A DNA stretch of 37,231 nucleotides from an uncultured Pelagibacteraceae bacterium (GTDB taxonomy: Bacteria > Pseudomonadota > Alphaproteobacteria > Pelagibacterales > Pelagibacteraceae). Positions 16,772 to 25,442 of the stretch are shown here, in pieces. The position numbers and the translations under genes are program-made. The notes below the pieces were generated by a model. It made no database searches and was not told the DNA's origin. It saw only the letters and a program-made list of their open reading frames with translations. Position 1 is the stretch's first letter; each line of letters opens with the position of its first letter. Location: assembly GCA_902618855.1 (NCBI GenBank), contig CACNCD010000008.1, forward strand, positions 1 to 37,231, in the 5' to 3' direction.

Positions 16772-19177
16772 ATGGAAAAAAATGCCAAGGTAGTAATTAT
16801 TGGTGGGGGAGTTGTTGGTTGTTCAATATTATATCATCTTTCAAAATTTGGATTAAAAGATTGTATATTATTAGAGAGGAACGAACTTACATCGGGATCA
16901 TCTTGGCATGCTGCAGGGAATGTTCATGTAATTTCATCGGATCCTAATATTTCAAGAATGATGGCCTATACAATTGGCCTTTATAAAGAAATAGAGAAAG
17001 AGTCAGGACATTCATGTGGATTTAAACCTAGCGGTGGATTTTATTTAGCCTCAAACGATGTCTGGGCAGAATATCTTAAAAGAGAAAGATCAAAAGCAAG
17101 ATATATGGGTTTAGACCAAGAATTTATATCGCTTGATGAAGTAAAAAAGAAAAATCCACTTATTGATCCTTCTAGATATCTACTAGCTTTATGGGATCCA
17201 ATAGATGGTGAAGTCGACCCATCAGGTGTAACTTACGCTTTTGCCAAGGCAGCAAAAGTTCATGGAGGAAAATATTATACACATACTGTTGTTAAGGATA
17301 CTAAACAAAAGAAAGATGGATCTTGGGATGTAATAACTGACAAAGGTAATATTAATGCTGAAATTGTTATTAATGCCGGAGGTCTCTGGGCCCGAGAAGT
17401 TGGAAAACTTGCAGGAATAGATTTACCTGTTCAACCAATGGAACATCATTATTTAATTACAGAGGCAATTCCAGAAATAGAAGCAATGGGAGATCAAAGA
17501 TTACCAATAGGAACAGATTTTGAAGGAAATATTTACTTTAGGCAAGAAGGAAAGGGAATGTTGCTTGGAACATATGAACAAAAATCAACACCATGGAAAG
17601 TAGAAGGGACTCCAATGAATTTTGGACACGAGCTTCTTGAGCCAAAACTTGACAACATACAAGATAGACTAGCTATAGGTTTTGAAAGAATGCCTGCTTT
17701 AGAAAAAGCTGGAATTAAAAATATTGTTAACGGACCATTCACTTTCGGTCCAGACGGAAGTCCTCTTATTGGACCAGTTCCTGGAATGAAAAACTATTGG
17801 GTTGCAGTTGGAGTAATGGCTGGATTTTGTCAAGGAGGTGGTGTTGGTAAATGTATTGCAGAATGGATTATTGACGGTGAACCTTCAATAGATGTTTGGG
17901 CAATGGATGTTGCAAGATTTGGAGATTATGCTTCTCCACAATATGGAACAATAAAGTCATCTGAAAACTATGAGAGAAGATTTATAATGACATTCCCTAA
18001 CGAAACCCTACCTAAAGGTAGAAAACAAAAAACCACTGCTCTTTATGATCGATTTGTAAATCAAGGAGCTGTTATGGGTGATAGTTTTGGTTTGGAAAAT
18101 GTTTTATGGTTTGCAAATAATAAAGAAGACGCACACGAAGAACCAACTATAAAAAGATCCAGATCACACAACTATGTTTCAAAAGAAGTTATAAATGTAA
18201 GAGAAAATGTAGGCGTTACTGAGGTTGCAAACTTTTCAAAGCACGAGTTTAAAGGACCTGATGCTAGAAAATTTTTAGATTATGTTATGGCTGGAAGAAT
18301 TCCTAAACCAGGAAGAATTTCTCTAAATCCAATGTTAACTAAAAAGGGAAAACTTTATGGAGATCTTACAGTTGCATGTATTGACGAAAATGAATTCATG
18401 ATTTTTGGATCAGGTGCTGCACAAGAAATGCATAGAAGATGGTTTGAAAGTCATATAGGTAAATTTAATTTAAGTTATAAAAATCGATCTGATGATTTCC
18501 ATGGACTAAGTATTTCAGGTCCCAAATCTCGAGAATTACTTCAAAAGATTGTGAGGGAAGATGTATCAAATAGTAAATTTAAATTTAGAGATTCAAGAAG
18601 AATGTATGTAGCCGGAGTACCAGCTGTAATAAATAGGCTATCGTTTACAGGTGAGCTTGGGTATGAAATTTATGTTGCACCACATTATCAAATTAAATTG
18701 TATGAAGAATTAATGGAGGCAGGAAAGGAATTTAATATTAAACCATTTGGATCAAGAGCTTTAATGTCAATGAGACTAGAAAAAAATTGGGGAGCTTGGA
18801 CCTTAGATTATAGACCTGATTTTACTCCGAAAGAGACAGGATTAGATGCATATATTAATTGGGATAAAGATTTTATTGGCAAAAACTCTGCTCAAAAAGA
18901 TGAAAGTAAGAACAAAATCATACCATTAATAGTCGAAACTAATGAAATTGATGTAACTTATAATGAAGCTGTGATGAAGGGTGAAAAAAGCATTGGCTAT
19001 ATAACTTCTGGAGGGTTTGCTCATTTTGTAAATAAGAGTGTCGCTTTCTCTTATTTAGATACAAAAGAATTAAATTCTGGAAAAGGTATTCAAGTTGAAA
19101 TTAATGGTGATATGTTCAATTGCTCAATAATAAAAGAACCACTTTACGATCCAAGTGGACAAAAAATGAGAAGTTAA
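16772..19177 (+). CDS. Dimethylglycine/sarcosine dehydrogenase-type flavoprotein (first copy)
   Basis: An 801-residue two-domain enzyme. The N-terminal FAD domain (about 1-380) opens with VVIIGGGVVGCSILYHL and carries TSGSSWHAAG, where His46 matches the histidine that binds FAD covalently in rat dimethylglycine dehydrogenase. A GPDGSPLIGPVPG motif lies late in this domain. The C-terminal half (about 430-800) is a GcvT-like folate domain, with SISGPKSRELL and SFTGELGYEIYV. Such enzymes oxidatively demethylate dimethylglycine or sarcosine, pass electrons to ETF and the methyl as methylene-tetrahydrofolate. Coming 9 bp after BHMT it is the natural next step (dimethylglycine to sarcosine), but which of the two copies acts on which amine cannot be told from sequence. 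Confidence 0.87.
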   Translation: MEKNAKVVIIGGGVVGCSILYHLSKFGLKDCILLERNELTSGSSWHAAGNVHVISSDPNISRMMAYTIGLYKEIEKESGHSCGFKPSGGFYLASNDVWAEYLKRERSKARYMGLDQEFISLDEVKKKNPLIDPSRYLLALWDPIDGEVDPSGVTYAFAKAAKVHGGKYYTHTVVKDTKQKKDGSWDVITDKGNINAEIVINAGGLWAREVGKLAGIDLPVQPMEHHYLITEAIPEIEAMGDQRLPIGTDFEGNIYFRQEGKGMLLGTYEQKSTPWKVEGTPMNFGHELLEPKLDNIQDRLAIGFERMPALEKAGIKNIVNGPFTFGPDGSPLIGPVPGMKNYWVAVGVMAGFCQGGGVGKCIAEWIIDGEPSIDVWAMDVARFGDYASPQYGTIKSSENYERRFIMTFPNETLPKGRKQKTTALYDRFVNQGAVMGDSFGLENVLWFANNKEDAHEEPTIKRSRSHNYVSKEVINVRENVGVTEVANFSKHEFKGPDARKFLDYVMAGRIPKPGRISLNPMLTKKGKLYGDLTVACIDENEFMIFGSGAAQEMHRRWFESHIGKFNLSYKNRSDDFHGLSISGPKSRELLQKIVREDVSNSKFKFRDSRRMYVAGVPAVINRLSFTGELGYEIYVAPHYQIKLYEELMEAGKEFNIKPFGSRALMSMRLEKNWGAWTLDYRPDFTPKETGLDAYINWDKDFIGKNSAQKDESKNKIIPLIVETNEIDVTYNEAVMKGEKSIGYITSGGFAHFVNKSVAFSYLDTKELNSGKGIQVEINGDMFNCSIIKEPLYDPSGQKMRS

Positions 19178-19212
19178 AAATGAACTTCAGGTTGAGAAAA
19201 TCAAAATTAATA

Positions 19213-19242
19213 CAATTCAAAATTGTGAATTTAATAATTCAC
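19213..19242 (+). other. Two small overlapping inverted repeats in an 88-bp gap
   Basis: CAATT/AATTG (19213-19225, 3-nt loop) and GTGAATT/AATTCAC (19225-19242, 4-nt loop) share one base, so only one can form fully at a time. They lie between the dehydrogenase stop (19177) and the methyltransferase start (19266). Without a U-run they do not look like an intrinsic terminator. Confidence 0.4.
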
Positions 19243-19265
19243 GTGGAACAAAATGAGAAACTAAA

Positions 19266-19895
19266 ATGTCGCAAAAAGATGTAGGGAACAAAGTACCAAT
19301 TTATAAATTAAAAAAAACTGATGAGGTCATGAAGTATTATGATGAGTGGGGCGAAGGTAATAAATATGATAAAGACATGGCTGATTGGAATTACACCGGT
19401 CCCAAAGAAACAACTGAGGTTTTTATTAAACATGAAAAGAATAAAGATGCTAAAATATATGATGCAGGTTGCGGCACAGGTTTAGTTGGTGTCGAATTAA
19501 AGAAATACGGTTTTTCAAATTTTTATGGAGCAGATCTTTCTCAAAAACTTTTGGATTTGGTACCAAAAGGTCTTTATAAAAAATTAGAAAAAGTAGATTT
19601 AAACAAATCAATAGAAGCAGAAGATAATGTCTACGATGCAGTTATGTGCGTTGGAACTTTTACATTTGGACATGTGAAGCCCCCTGCCTTAGATGAATTT
19701 ATAAGAATCACAAAAAACAAAGGTTTAATTTGTTTTACTATTAATGAAGGTATCCACGAGGAATATGGCTTTGATAAGAAAATAGAAGAGTTAAAAAATC
19801 AAAATAAATGGAAAGAAATAGAATTTTTCAAGTCTGACTATATTGCAAGTAAAGATGTAAATGCTTGGCTTGGTTTGTACGAAGTGGTAAAATAA
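19266..19895 (+). CDS. Class I SAM-dependent methyltransferase
   Basis: A 209-residue Rossmann-fold methyltransferase. The SAM-binding motif I is IYDAGCGTGLVG (residues 64-75), the acidic residue after strand 2 is Asp90 in GADLS, and motif IV-like VYDAVMCVGTFTFGHV follows. The N-terminal segment (VMKYYDEWGEGNKYDKDMADWNYTG, here residues about 21-45) resembles small-molecule methyltransferases of the WBSCR27 type. It is separated from the Rieske gene by only 3 bp. The substrate is unknown. In this context a role in making or remodelling a methylated amine or sulfur compound is plausible but unproven. It lacks the length of known DMSP-synthesis methyltransferases. Confidence 0.8.
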   Translation: MSQKDVGNKVPIYKLKKTDEVMKYYDEWGEGNKYDKDMADWNYTGPKETTEVFIKHEKNKDAKIYDAGCGTGLVGVELKKYGFSNFYGADLSQKLLDLVPKGLYKKLEKVDLNKSIEAEDNVYDAVMCVGTFTFGHVKPPALDEFIRITKNKGLICFTINEGIHEEYGFDKKIEELKNQNKWKEIEFFKSDYIASKDVNAWLGLYEVVK

Positions 19896-19898
19896 AGC

Positions 19899-21074
19899 AT
19901 GTCTGAAATTTACAATATTATAGACAAAAAAAAGCTAGATATTGTCAGTAAGCCTATTCATGAAGCTCATGGTTTACCTAACGAGTGCTATACAAGTAAA
20001 GAATATACATTAATTGAGAGAAAAAAATTATTTGAGGATAAATGGATAGTAATTGGTGTTGCAAGTGCTTTGCCCGAAATTGGTGATGCAAAGCCAATCG
20101 ACCTGTTAGGAATTCCTATTTTAATTGTAAGAACAAAAACTAATCAAATCAAAGTTTTTCATAATATTTGTAGTCACAGAGGTTTAAAGCTGGTGAGCAA
20201 ACCAGGTAAAATTAAAAATGTTATAAGATGCCCTTATCATTCTTGGTCATATAATTTAGAGGGAGAACTAATGGCCACACCTCATATTGGAGGCATGAAT
20301 ATTCACGAAACTCCAAAATTTGAGAAATCAAAAAGTAATTTAAAAGAAATAAGATCTTATATTTGGTTAGATCTTATTATGATAAATATTAATAATAACG
20401 AAATCTCTTTTGAAGAATATATAAAACCTTTAAGTGATAGATGGGAAGAATTTTGGCCAGTAAAAGATAGAGATCTAATTAATCATTCTAATGACTATGG
20501 ATATTTTAAATTAAATGCAAAATGTAATTGGAAATTTGCAATTGAAAATTATTGTGAAAGTTATCATTTGCCTTGGGTGCACCCTGGATTAAACTCATAT
20601 TCAAAAATTGAAGATCACTATCATATTCAAGGATTACCAAATCGTTTTGCAGGTCAAGGTACCGTTGTTTATAATCCAAGATTTGATGGAAATGAAAAGT
20701 TTCCCTGCTTTCCAAACTGGCCAAAAGATAAAGAAAATATAGCAGAATACATTGCTTTATTTCCTAATGTAATGCTGGGCATACATAAAGACCATTATTA
20801 TGCTTATTGGCTTGAACCAATAAACCACGAGTATACTTTAGAACACATGGAAATATATTATGTTGGAGAAGAAGCTGCCAACTCAAATAAATTCAAGTCT
20901 TTGAGAGAACAAAATCATAAGCAATGGGAAGATATTCAAAAAGAGGACGTTGATATAATTCAAGGAATGCAGATAGGAAGAAATTCTCCAGTTTATAATG
21001 GTGGAAATTTTTCACCAGTTATGGATAATCCAACGCACCATTTTCATAAATGGGTTGCACAAAATTTAATTTAA
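19899..21074 (+). CDS. Rieske non-haem iron oxygenase, alpha-subunit type
   Basis: A 391-residue aromatic-ring-hydroxylase-type oxygenase. The Rieske [2Fe-2S] ligands are Cys91-x-His93 and Cys111-x2-His114 (CSHRG ... CPYHSW). The mononuclear iron site is ENYCESYHLPWVHPGL, with His223 and His228. This arrangement is shared with quaternary-amine monooxygenases (glycine betaine, proline betaine, choline, carnitine demethylases or hydroxylases). Given the betaine enzymes around it, an oxidative N-demethylase is my best guess. No reductase partner gene (ferredoxin or flavodoxin reductase of the GbcB kind) lies next to it, so electrons must come from elsewhere. It abuts the DddP-like gene with no gap: the stop ends at 21074 and the next ATG begins at 21075. 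Confidence 0.85.
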   Translation: MSEIYNIIDKKKLDIVSKPIHEAHGLPNECYTSKEYTLIERKKLFEDKWIVIGVASALPEIGDAKPIDLLGIPILIVRTKTNQIKVFHNICSHRGLKLVSKPGKIKNVIRCPYHSWSYNLEGELMATPHIGGMNIHETPKFEKSKSNLKEIRSYIWLDLIMININNNEISFEEYIKPLSDRWEEFWPVKDRDLINHSNDYGYFKLNAKCNWKFAIENYCESYHLPWVHPGLNSYSKIEDHYHIQGLPNRFAGQGTVVYNPRFDGNEKFPCFPNWPKDKENIAEYIALFPNVMLGIHKDHYYAYWLEPINHEYTLEHMEIYYVGEEAANSNKFKSLREQNHKQWEDIQKEDVDIIQGMQIGRNSPVYNGGNFSPVMDNPTHHFHKWVAQNLI

Positions 21075-22310
21075 ATGAGATTTAAAAGAAAAATATCTCC
21101 AGATACAAAATTTACGCCAAAATTTATAACTAAAAAAAGAATAAGAGAAGATGAAATTAATTTTGATAAATTAAGATCTTACAGGCTCGATAGAGTAAAA
21201 AAAGAATTAGTAAAAAACAATTTAGAAGCTTGCATTTTATTTGATCCTGTAAACGTTAGATATGCTTTAGACACTGTGAACATGAGCGTTTACAATATGC
21301 ATAATTTAACGAGATATTGTTTTGTACCAGTTGATGGACCAACAATCTTATATGAATATTTTAATTGCGAGATTTTATCTAAGCATTTGAATTTGATTAA
21401 CGAAATTAGGCCGGCAATTACTTGGGATTATTTTAGTAACGGAGATCAAGCAAGTTCTCAACTTAAAAGGTGGGTAAATGAAATAAAAGATCTATCAAGC
21501 AATTATTTTAAAAGTAAAAAAGTAGCGATTGATGTTAGTAATGGACCAGCAGTAACTGCTTTAAATAAAGCTGGCATTGAAGTCGTTGATGCAAAATTAA
21601 TTTTAGAACAGGCAAGAGTCATTAAATCACCAGAAGAATTAAAATGTATGAAGGCAGCTATAGAGGTTGCGGAAATTGGTGTTGCAAAAATGCGAGAAGA
21701 ACTTAAAGCAGGCATGACTGAGGATGAACTTTGGTCAATACTTCACAAAACAAATATTGAGCATGGAGGAGAATGGATTGAATGTAGAATACTTTCATCA
21801 GGCGAAAGAACTAATCCATGGATGCAAGAAAGCAGCAATAAAGTAATGCAAACAGGAGAAATAGTTGCTTTTGACACAGATATGGTTGGCCCCTATGGAT
21901 ATTGTGCTGATATTTCTAGAGCTTATGTAGTAGGTCACAAATTTAATGATGAACAAAAAAAATTATATTCAATGGCCATGGATCAAATAGATCATAATGC
22001 AAGACTAATCAAACCTGGTCTGTCTTTTAAAGAGTTTATTGCTAAGTCGTGGATATTACCTAAAGATTATTATGGTAATCGTTACTCATGCATGGTTCAT
22101 GGAATTGGACTTTGCGATGAATGGCCCCAAATAAAATATCCAACTGATGGCGGTGAAAGAGGTGGCTCTTTCCAAAAAAATATGACAATCACTGTTGAAA
22201 GTTATATTGGGAAAGTTGGAGGCAAAGAGGGAGTTAAATTAGAACAACAGTATCTTGTGGGACAAAATGGACTAGAGCTTATGTCTCATCACCCTTTAGA
22301 AAAAATATAA
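21075..22310 (+). CDS. dddP: DddP-like M24 metalloenzyme (putative DMSP lyase)
   Basis: A 411-residue pita-bread (M24 peptidase-fold) protein. From memory of Roseobacter DddP, which cleaves DMSP to acrylate and dimethyl sulfide, it matches in LFDPVNVRYA, GGEWIECRILSSG, NPWMQE, FDTDMVGPYG, CADISRAY and HGIGLCDEWP. The six metal ligands of DddP fall at Asp267, Asp269, Asp279, His342, Glu375 and Glu390 with nearly the same spacing as in the crystal structure (295, 297, 307, 371, 406, 421). Asp348 and Tyr337 sit where catalytic Asp377 and substrate-binding Tyr366 do. This argues against an ordinary Xaa-Pro peptidase or ectoine hydrolase. It abuts the Rieske gene and overlaps the kinase gene by 1 bp. 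DMSP cleavage is inferred, not shown. Confidence 0.75.
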   Translation: MRFKRKISPDTKFTPKFITKKRIREDEINFDKLRSYRLDRVKKELVKNNLEACILFDPVNVRYALDTVNMSVYNMHNLTRYCFVPVDGPTILYEYFNCEILSKHLNLINEIRPAITWDYFSNGDQASSQLKRWVNEIKDLSSNYFKSKKVAIDVSNGPAVTALNKAGIEVVDAKLILEQARVIKSPEELKCMKAAIEVAEIGVAKMREELKAGMTEDELWSILHKTNIEHGGEWIECRILSSGERTNPWMQESSNKVMQTGEIVAFDTDMVGPYGYCADISRAYVVGHKFNDEQKKLYSMAMDQIDHNARLIKPGLSFKEFIAKSWILPKDYYGNRYSCMVHGIGLCDEWPQIKYPTDGGERGGSFQKNMTITVESYIGKVGGKEGVKLEQQYLVGQNGLELMSHHPLEKI

Positions 22311-22720
22311 TGAAAATTATTTTAATAATGGGCCTGCCAGGTGCAGGAAAAACAACTCTTGCTGAAGCATTAGCACCAATGATAAATGCTAAAAGACTTA
22401 ATGCAGATGCAGTTAGGAAAGCTGCAAACGATTGGGATTTTTCGCCAGAGGGAAGAACAAGACAAGCAAAGAGAATGGCAGACTTTGCTTTAAAATTAAA
22501 AAGTGAAGGTAATTATGTAGTTGCAGATTTTATATGCCCAACACCTGAAGCAAGAAAATTATTTCCTGCAGATTATGTAGTTTGGGTAGATACAATTGAA
22601 AAAGGAAGATTTGAAGATACCAACCAAATGTTTGTTAAGCCTGAAAAATATAACTTTCATGTCACTTCTCAAGATGCACAACTTTGGGCACCAAAGATAT
22701 TTGAAGATCTAAAAAAATAA
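22310..22720 (+). CDS. Small P-loop kinase, adenylylsulfate-kinase-like
   Basis: A 136-residue P-loop protein. Walker A is GLPGAGKTT (residues 8-16). RLNADAVRKAANDWDFSPEGR and the later FICPTPEAR resemble the phosphate-loop and FISP-like segments of APS kinase (CysC), which makes PAPS. It is well short of CysC (about 180-200 residues), so a different acceptor is likely; small kinases of this kind also act on nucleotide-linked intermediates. It overlaps the DddP-like stop by 1 bp. Its likely functional partner, a mini nucleotidyltransferase, lies downstream at 25068, separated from it by the autotransporter gene. No sulfate adenylyltransferase cysD or cysN is nearby, which also argues against sulfate assimilation. 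Confidence 0.65.
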   Translation: MKIILIMGLPGAGKTTLAEALAPMINAKRLNADAVRKAANDWDFSPEGRTRQAKRMADFALKLKSEGNYVVADFICPTPEARKLFPADYVVWVDTIEKGRFEDTNQMFVKPEKYNFHVTSQDAQLWAPKIFEDLKK

Positions 22721-22738
22721 GATATTTAATATTTTTTT

Positions 22739-25027
22739 ATGAATATTCTAAAAAAAATTCTCATTATTTTTTTTCTATTATTTTATTTTACTAATTCATT
22801 TGCAGCTATGGTTACTTATGTACATCAAGCATTTGTGACGGAAGATGCAGGTAATCCTCGAGGTCATATTCAAGGTATTGAATTTAATGTCGACGGAACG
22901 AAAATGTTTACGATTTATAGAGATAGTGAGAGTGATGCTGCAAAGACTCATATAAATGAATATAATTTATCGAGACCATTCGATGTTTCCTCAAAAATTT
23001 ATGCGGGAGATGATGAAAGATGTATAATAACAAAAGTTGGTGATGATGGTCCTGAAGCTGGCCAAGGACAATATGATCTTGAATTCAGTAGTGATGGAAA
23101 AAAATTCTTTTTTGTATCTAGCGCAAATGGAACAAATGCAAATGGAATATTTAAATATAATTTAACCTCACCATATGATGTGAGCACATGTGAATTTGGA
23201 GAGCAAAATAAAAATCTTGGTTCTACTGCTGATCCTAATTTACAAAACGGAAGTAATGCTGGAGTAATGGTTGGAGCAATACAAAAAAATAGACCACAAG
23301 GACTGGAGATTAATGATGATGGAACAAAAATTTTTGTAATTTATCATGGTCATGGAAGTTTTGGTGATACCATTATAAACACAAGATTATTAGAGTATGA
23401 TCTTTCAACCCCTTATAGTTTAAGTACAATGTCACTTGTAACTGATGCAGGTATAGAATTAGAAGATGAATGTGCCAATCCTATGGGAATTAGATTTAGT
23501 AATGATGGCAAAAGACTTTGGTGTGTTGAGCATATGAATGCAGCTTCAGATGTTGTTCAAATTTCCCTTGATGTTGCTTATTCAACGTCGTCTTTTACGA
23601 TTGACGGAGAAGTAAGAATAGTAAATCTTGGAGGAAACGCCAATCTATCTCAACCAAGAGGTATTGCATTTAGTCAAAATGGTTTAAAAATGTATGTTGG
23701 TAGTGACAGAACCGTTAATGGGGGCGATGAGGTTGTTGAATTAGATTTAGTTTGTCCCTTTAATATTATTGGTGGGAAGTGTCCTCCAATAACAGAGAAT
23801 AAAGATAGAACTGGCATGGCATTAGCTCAAATAGAATTAGCAAAAAGAACAATTAATTTTTCAACTAACTCAGCTTTAAATAGATTGAAATGGATTAGAA
23901 GAAACAAAGATAAACAAAATTTATCAAATCAAAATATTAAATTAAATTTTTCAAACGCTATGCTTTCATCTTTAAAAGCGGTGCCAATTTCATCTATTAA
24001 AAAAATATCTGCGACTAAAAATAATAACACATCAAATAAAAATTATTTTTACTGGAGCGAAGGAAGTATTTCACTTGGAAGAGTAGGAGACACTAGTATT
24101 GCATCAGCGAAAGAGATTAACACAAATGCCTTAACTTTTGGCCTTGATAGATTTACTGACGATTATAGTCTTGAAGGATTTGCTTTTCGGTTCGGTAGTG
24201 ATGATGTTGATATTGGTAGTGATGGAAGCAATTTAGATTCTAATACCTATAACATTACTTATTATAGTACATCTCCTATTAAAGATGACACAAAATACCT
24301 AGATAAGATTTTTGGAATAGGAAAAATAAGATCAGATATTCTTTATGCTGCTGATGGAAAAAATTTAACTGCAGACAGGACAGGAAATCAAATATATGGC
24401 ACATTTAAAATAAAAGATGAGCACAAAAGGAATAAATTAACTCTTATACCTTCATTACAATTTGATTTTGGGCATACAATACTTAACGGATATACAGAAA
24501 CAGGGACAGGAGCTATTGAAGTTGAAGATCAACATGTAAGAACAAAAAATTTAAGAGCTACGATGGCAGTGGTTGAAGATTTATCAACTGATAAATACAC
24601 ATTAAAAAGACACGGAAAATTAGAGTATTTAGCTGAATTAGATCGATCATCAAATTTTAAATATACTTATGTTGGGGATGGTAGCGTTAAGTTTAATGAG
24701 ACATTGCACACTGGTGCTTTACATAATCTTAACGGTGAGATTGGTATAGATATAATTTTTCCAGAGCACTACAGTGTTTTTATTATTTACGAAAGAAACC
24801 ATGCTTTCAGTACAGGATATACAGACAACTTATATATAGCTTTAGGTTACCTACCTCATGAGGATACTGAGTATGCATTTTCATTAAATGGATCAGATAA
24901 TTTGATGTCTAAATTTGAAATTAAAAAAAGTATTAATGGATACGATTTAACTTTCAATATAAATGATGATTTGACTAATTTAGGCGATAATAAAGAGACA
25001 AGTATAAATCTAAATAAAGTCTTTTAA
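22739..25027 (+). CDS. Beta-propeller autotransporter-like outer-membrane protein
   Basis: A 762-residue surface protein. It has a signal peptide (about residues 1-22, ending NSFAA) and a passenger of at least five propeller-like repeats, each with a core like GIEFNVDGTKMFTIY (residues 46-60; others near 113, 188, 250 and 308) and a closing strand like YNLTSPYDVST. A linker (about 355-430) leads into a C-terminal region of alternating polar and hydrophobic strands ending in Phe, as for an autotransporter barrel. Cysteines are few and sit in the passenger. The function of the passenger (binding of a carbohydrate or other surface ligand?) is unknown. It lies between two small-molecule enzyme genes with 18 bp before and 40 bp after it, and is out of character with its neighbours. 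Confidence 0.75.
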   Translation: MNILKKILIIFFLLFYFTNSFAAMVTYVHQAFVTEDAGNPRGHIQGIEFNVDGTKMFTIYRDSESDAAKTHINEYNLSRPFDVSSKIYAGDDERCIITKVGDDGPEAGQGQYDLEFSSDGKKFFFVSSANGTNANGIFKYNLTSPYDVSTCEFGEQNKNLGSTADPNLQNGSNAGVMVGAIQKNRPQGLEINDDGTKIFVIYHGHGSFGDTIINTRLLEYDLSTPYSLSTMSLVTDAGIELEDECANPMGIRFSNDGKRLWCVEHMNAASDVVQISLDVAYSTSSFTIDGEVRIVNLGGNANLSQPRGIAFSQNGLKMYVGSDRTVNGGDEVVELDLVCPFNIIGGKCPPITENKDRTGMALAQIELAKRTINFSTNSALNRLKWIRRNKDKQNLSNQNIKLNFSNAMLSSLKAVPISSIKKISATKNNNTSNKNYFYWSEGSISLGRVGDTSIASAKEINTNALTFGLDRFTDDYSLEGFAFRFGSDDVDIGSDGSNLDSNTYNITYYSTSPIKDDTKYLDKIFGIGKIRSDILYAADGKNLTADRTGNQIYGTFKIKDEHKRNKLTLIPSLQFDFGHTILNGYTETGTGAIEVEDQHVRTKNLRATMAVVEDLSTDKYTLKRHGKLEYLAELDRSSNFKYTYVGDGSVKFNETLHTGALHNLNGEIGIDIIFPEHYSVFIIYERNHAFSTGYTDNLYIALGYLPHEDTEYAFSLNGSDNLMSKFEIKKSINGYDLTFNINDDLTNLGDNKETSINLNKVF

Positions 25028-25067
25028 TTTTTTATTATAAAGATTAAACTTAACTTAAGGAGTATCT

Positions 25068-25442
25068 ATGAGTTATAAGTGGGATAACAAGAAACCAACT
25101 GCACAAATGCTTGGTAGATGGCAACCATTTCATGATGGCCACTATGCTTTGTTTAAAGAAATAATAAAAAAAACTGGACAGGTTTGTATTCAAATTAGAG
25201 ATGTTCAAGGAGTAGATGATAATCCATTTGATTTTGAAACAGTAAAAAAAAAAATTGAAGAAAGATTAAATCCAGAATTTGAGGGAAGATTTAAAGTTAT
25301 GTTAGTTCCAAACATAACAAATATTTGTTATGGAAGAGGTGTTGGATATAAAATTGAAGAAATAGTAATGCCAGAAGAAATACAAAAAATATCGGCAACA
25401 AAAATCAGAGCCAAAATGCGAGAGGATGGAGAATTAAAGTGA
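25068..25442 (+). CDS. Small cytidylyltransferase-fold nucleotidyltransferase
   Basis: A 124-residue protein of the HxGH nucleotidyltransferase superfamily. MLGRWQPFHDGHYALF (residues 14-29) contains the HxGH active-site motif (His22-Asp-Gly-His25), and ISATKIRAKM (108-117) is the ISSTxIR-type motif. Together they bind ATP or CTP for adenylyl or cytidylyl transfer. At 124 residues it is close to a minimal domain (compare NMN adenylyltransferases and glycerol-3-phosphate cytidylyltransferases). A strong ribosome-binding site, AAGGAG, lies 6 nt before the ATG, implying fresh initiation after the autotransporter. Its stop overlaps the following oxygenase by 4 bp. Substrate unknown. An A11 tract is present at 25244-25254. 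Confidence 0.75.
   Translation: MSYKWDNKKPTAQMLGRWQPFHDGHYALFKEIIKKTGQVCIQIRDVQGVDDNPFDFETVKKKIEERLNPEFEGRFKVMLVPNITNICYGRGVGYKIEEIVMPEEIQKISATKIRAKMREDGELK

Noticed and set aside
19213..19242. Intrinsic terminator after the first dehydrogenase
   Set aside because: The two small inverted repeats exclude each other, are AT-rich and lack a following T run.
22310..22720. Calling the small kinase cysC for sulfate assimilation
   Set aside because: Much shorter than APS kinase, and no cysD, cysN or PAPS reductase gene is near.
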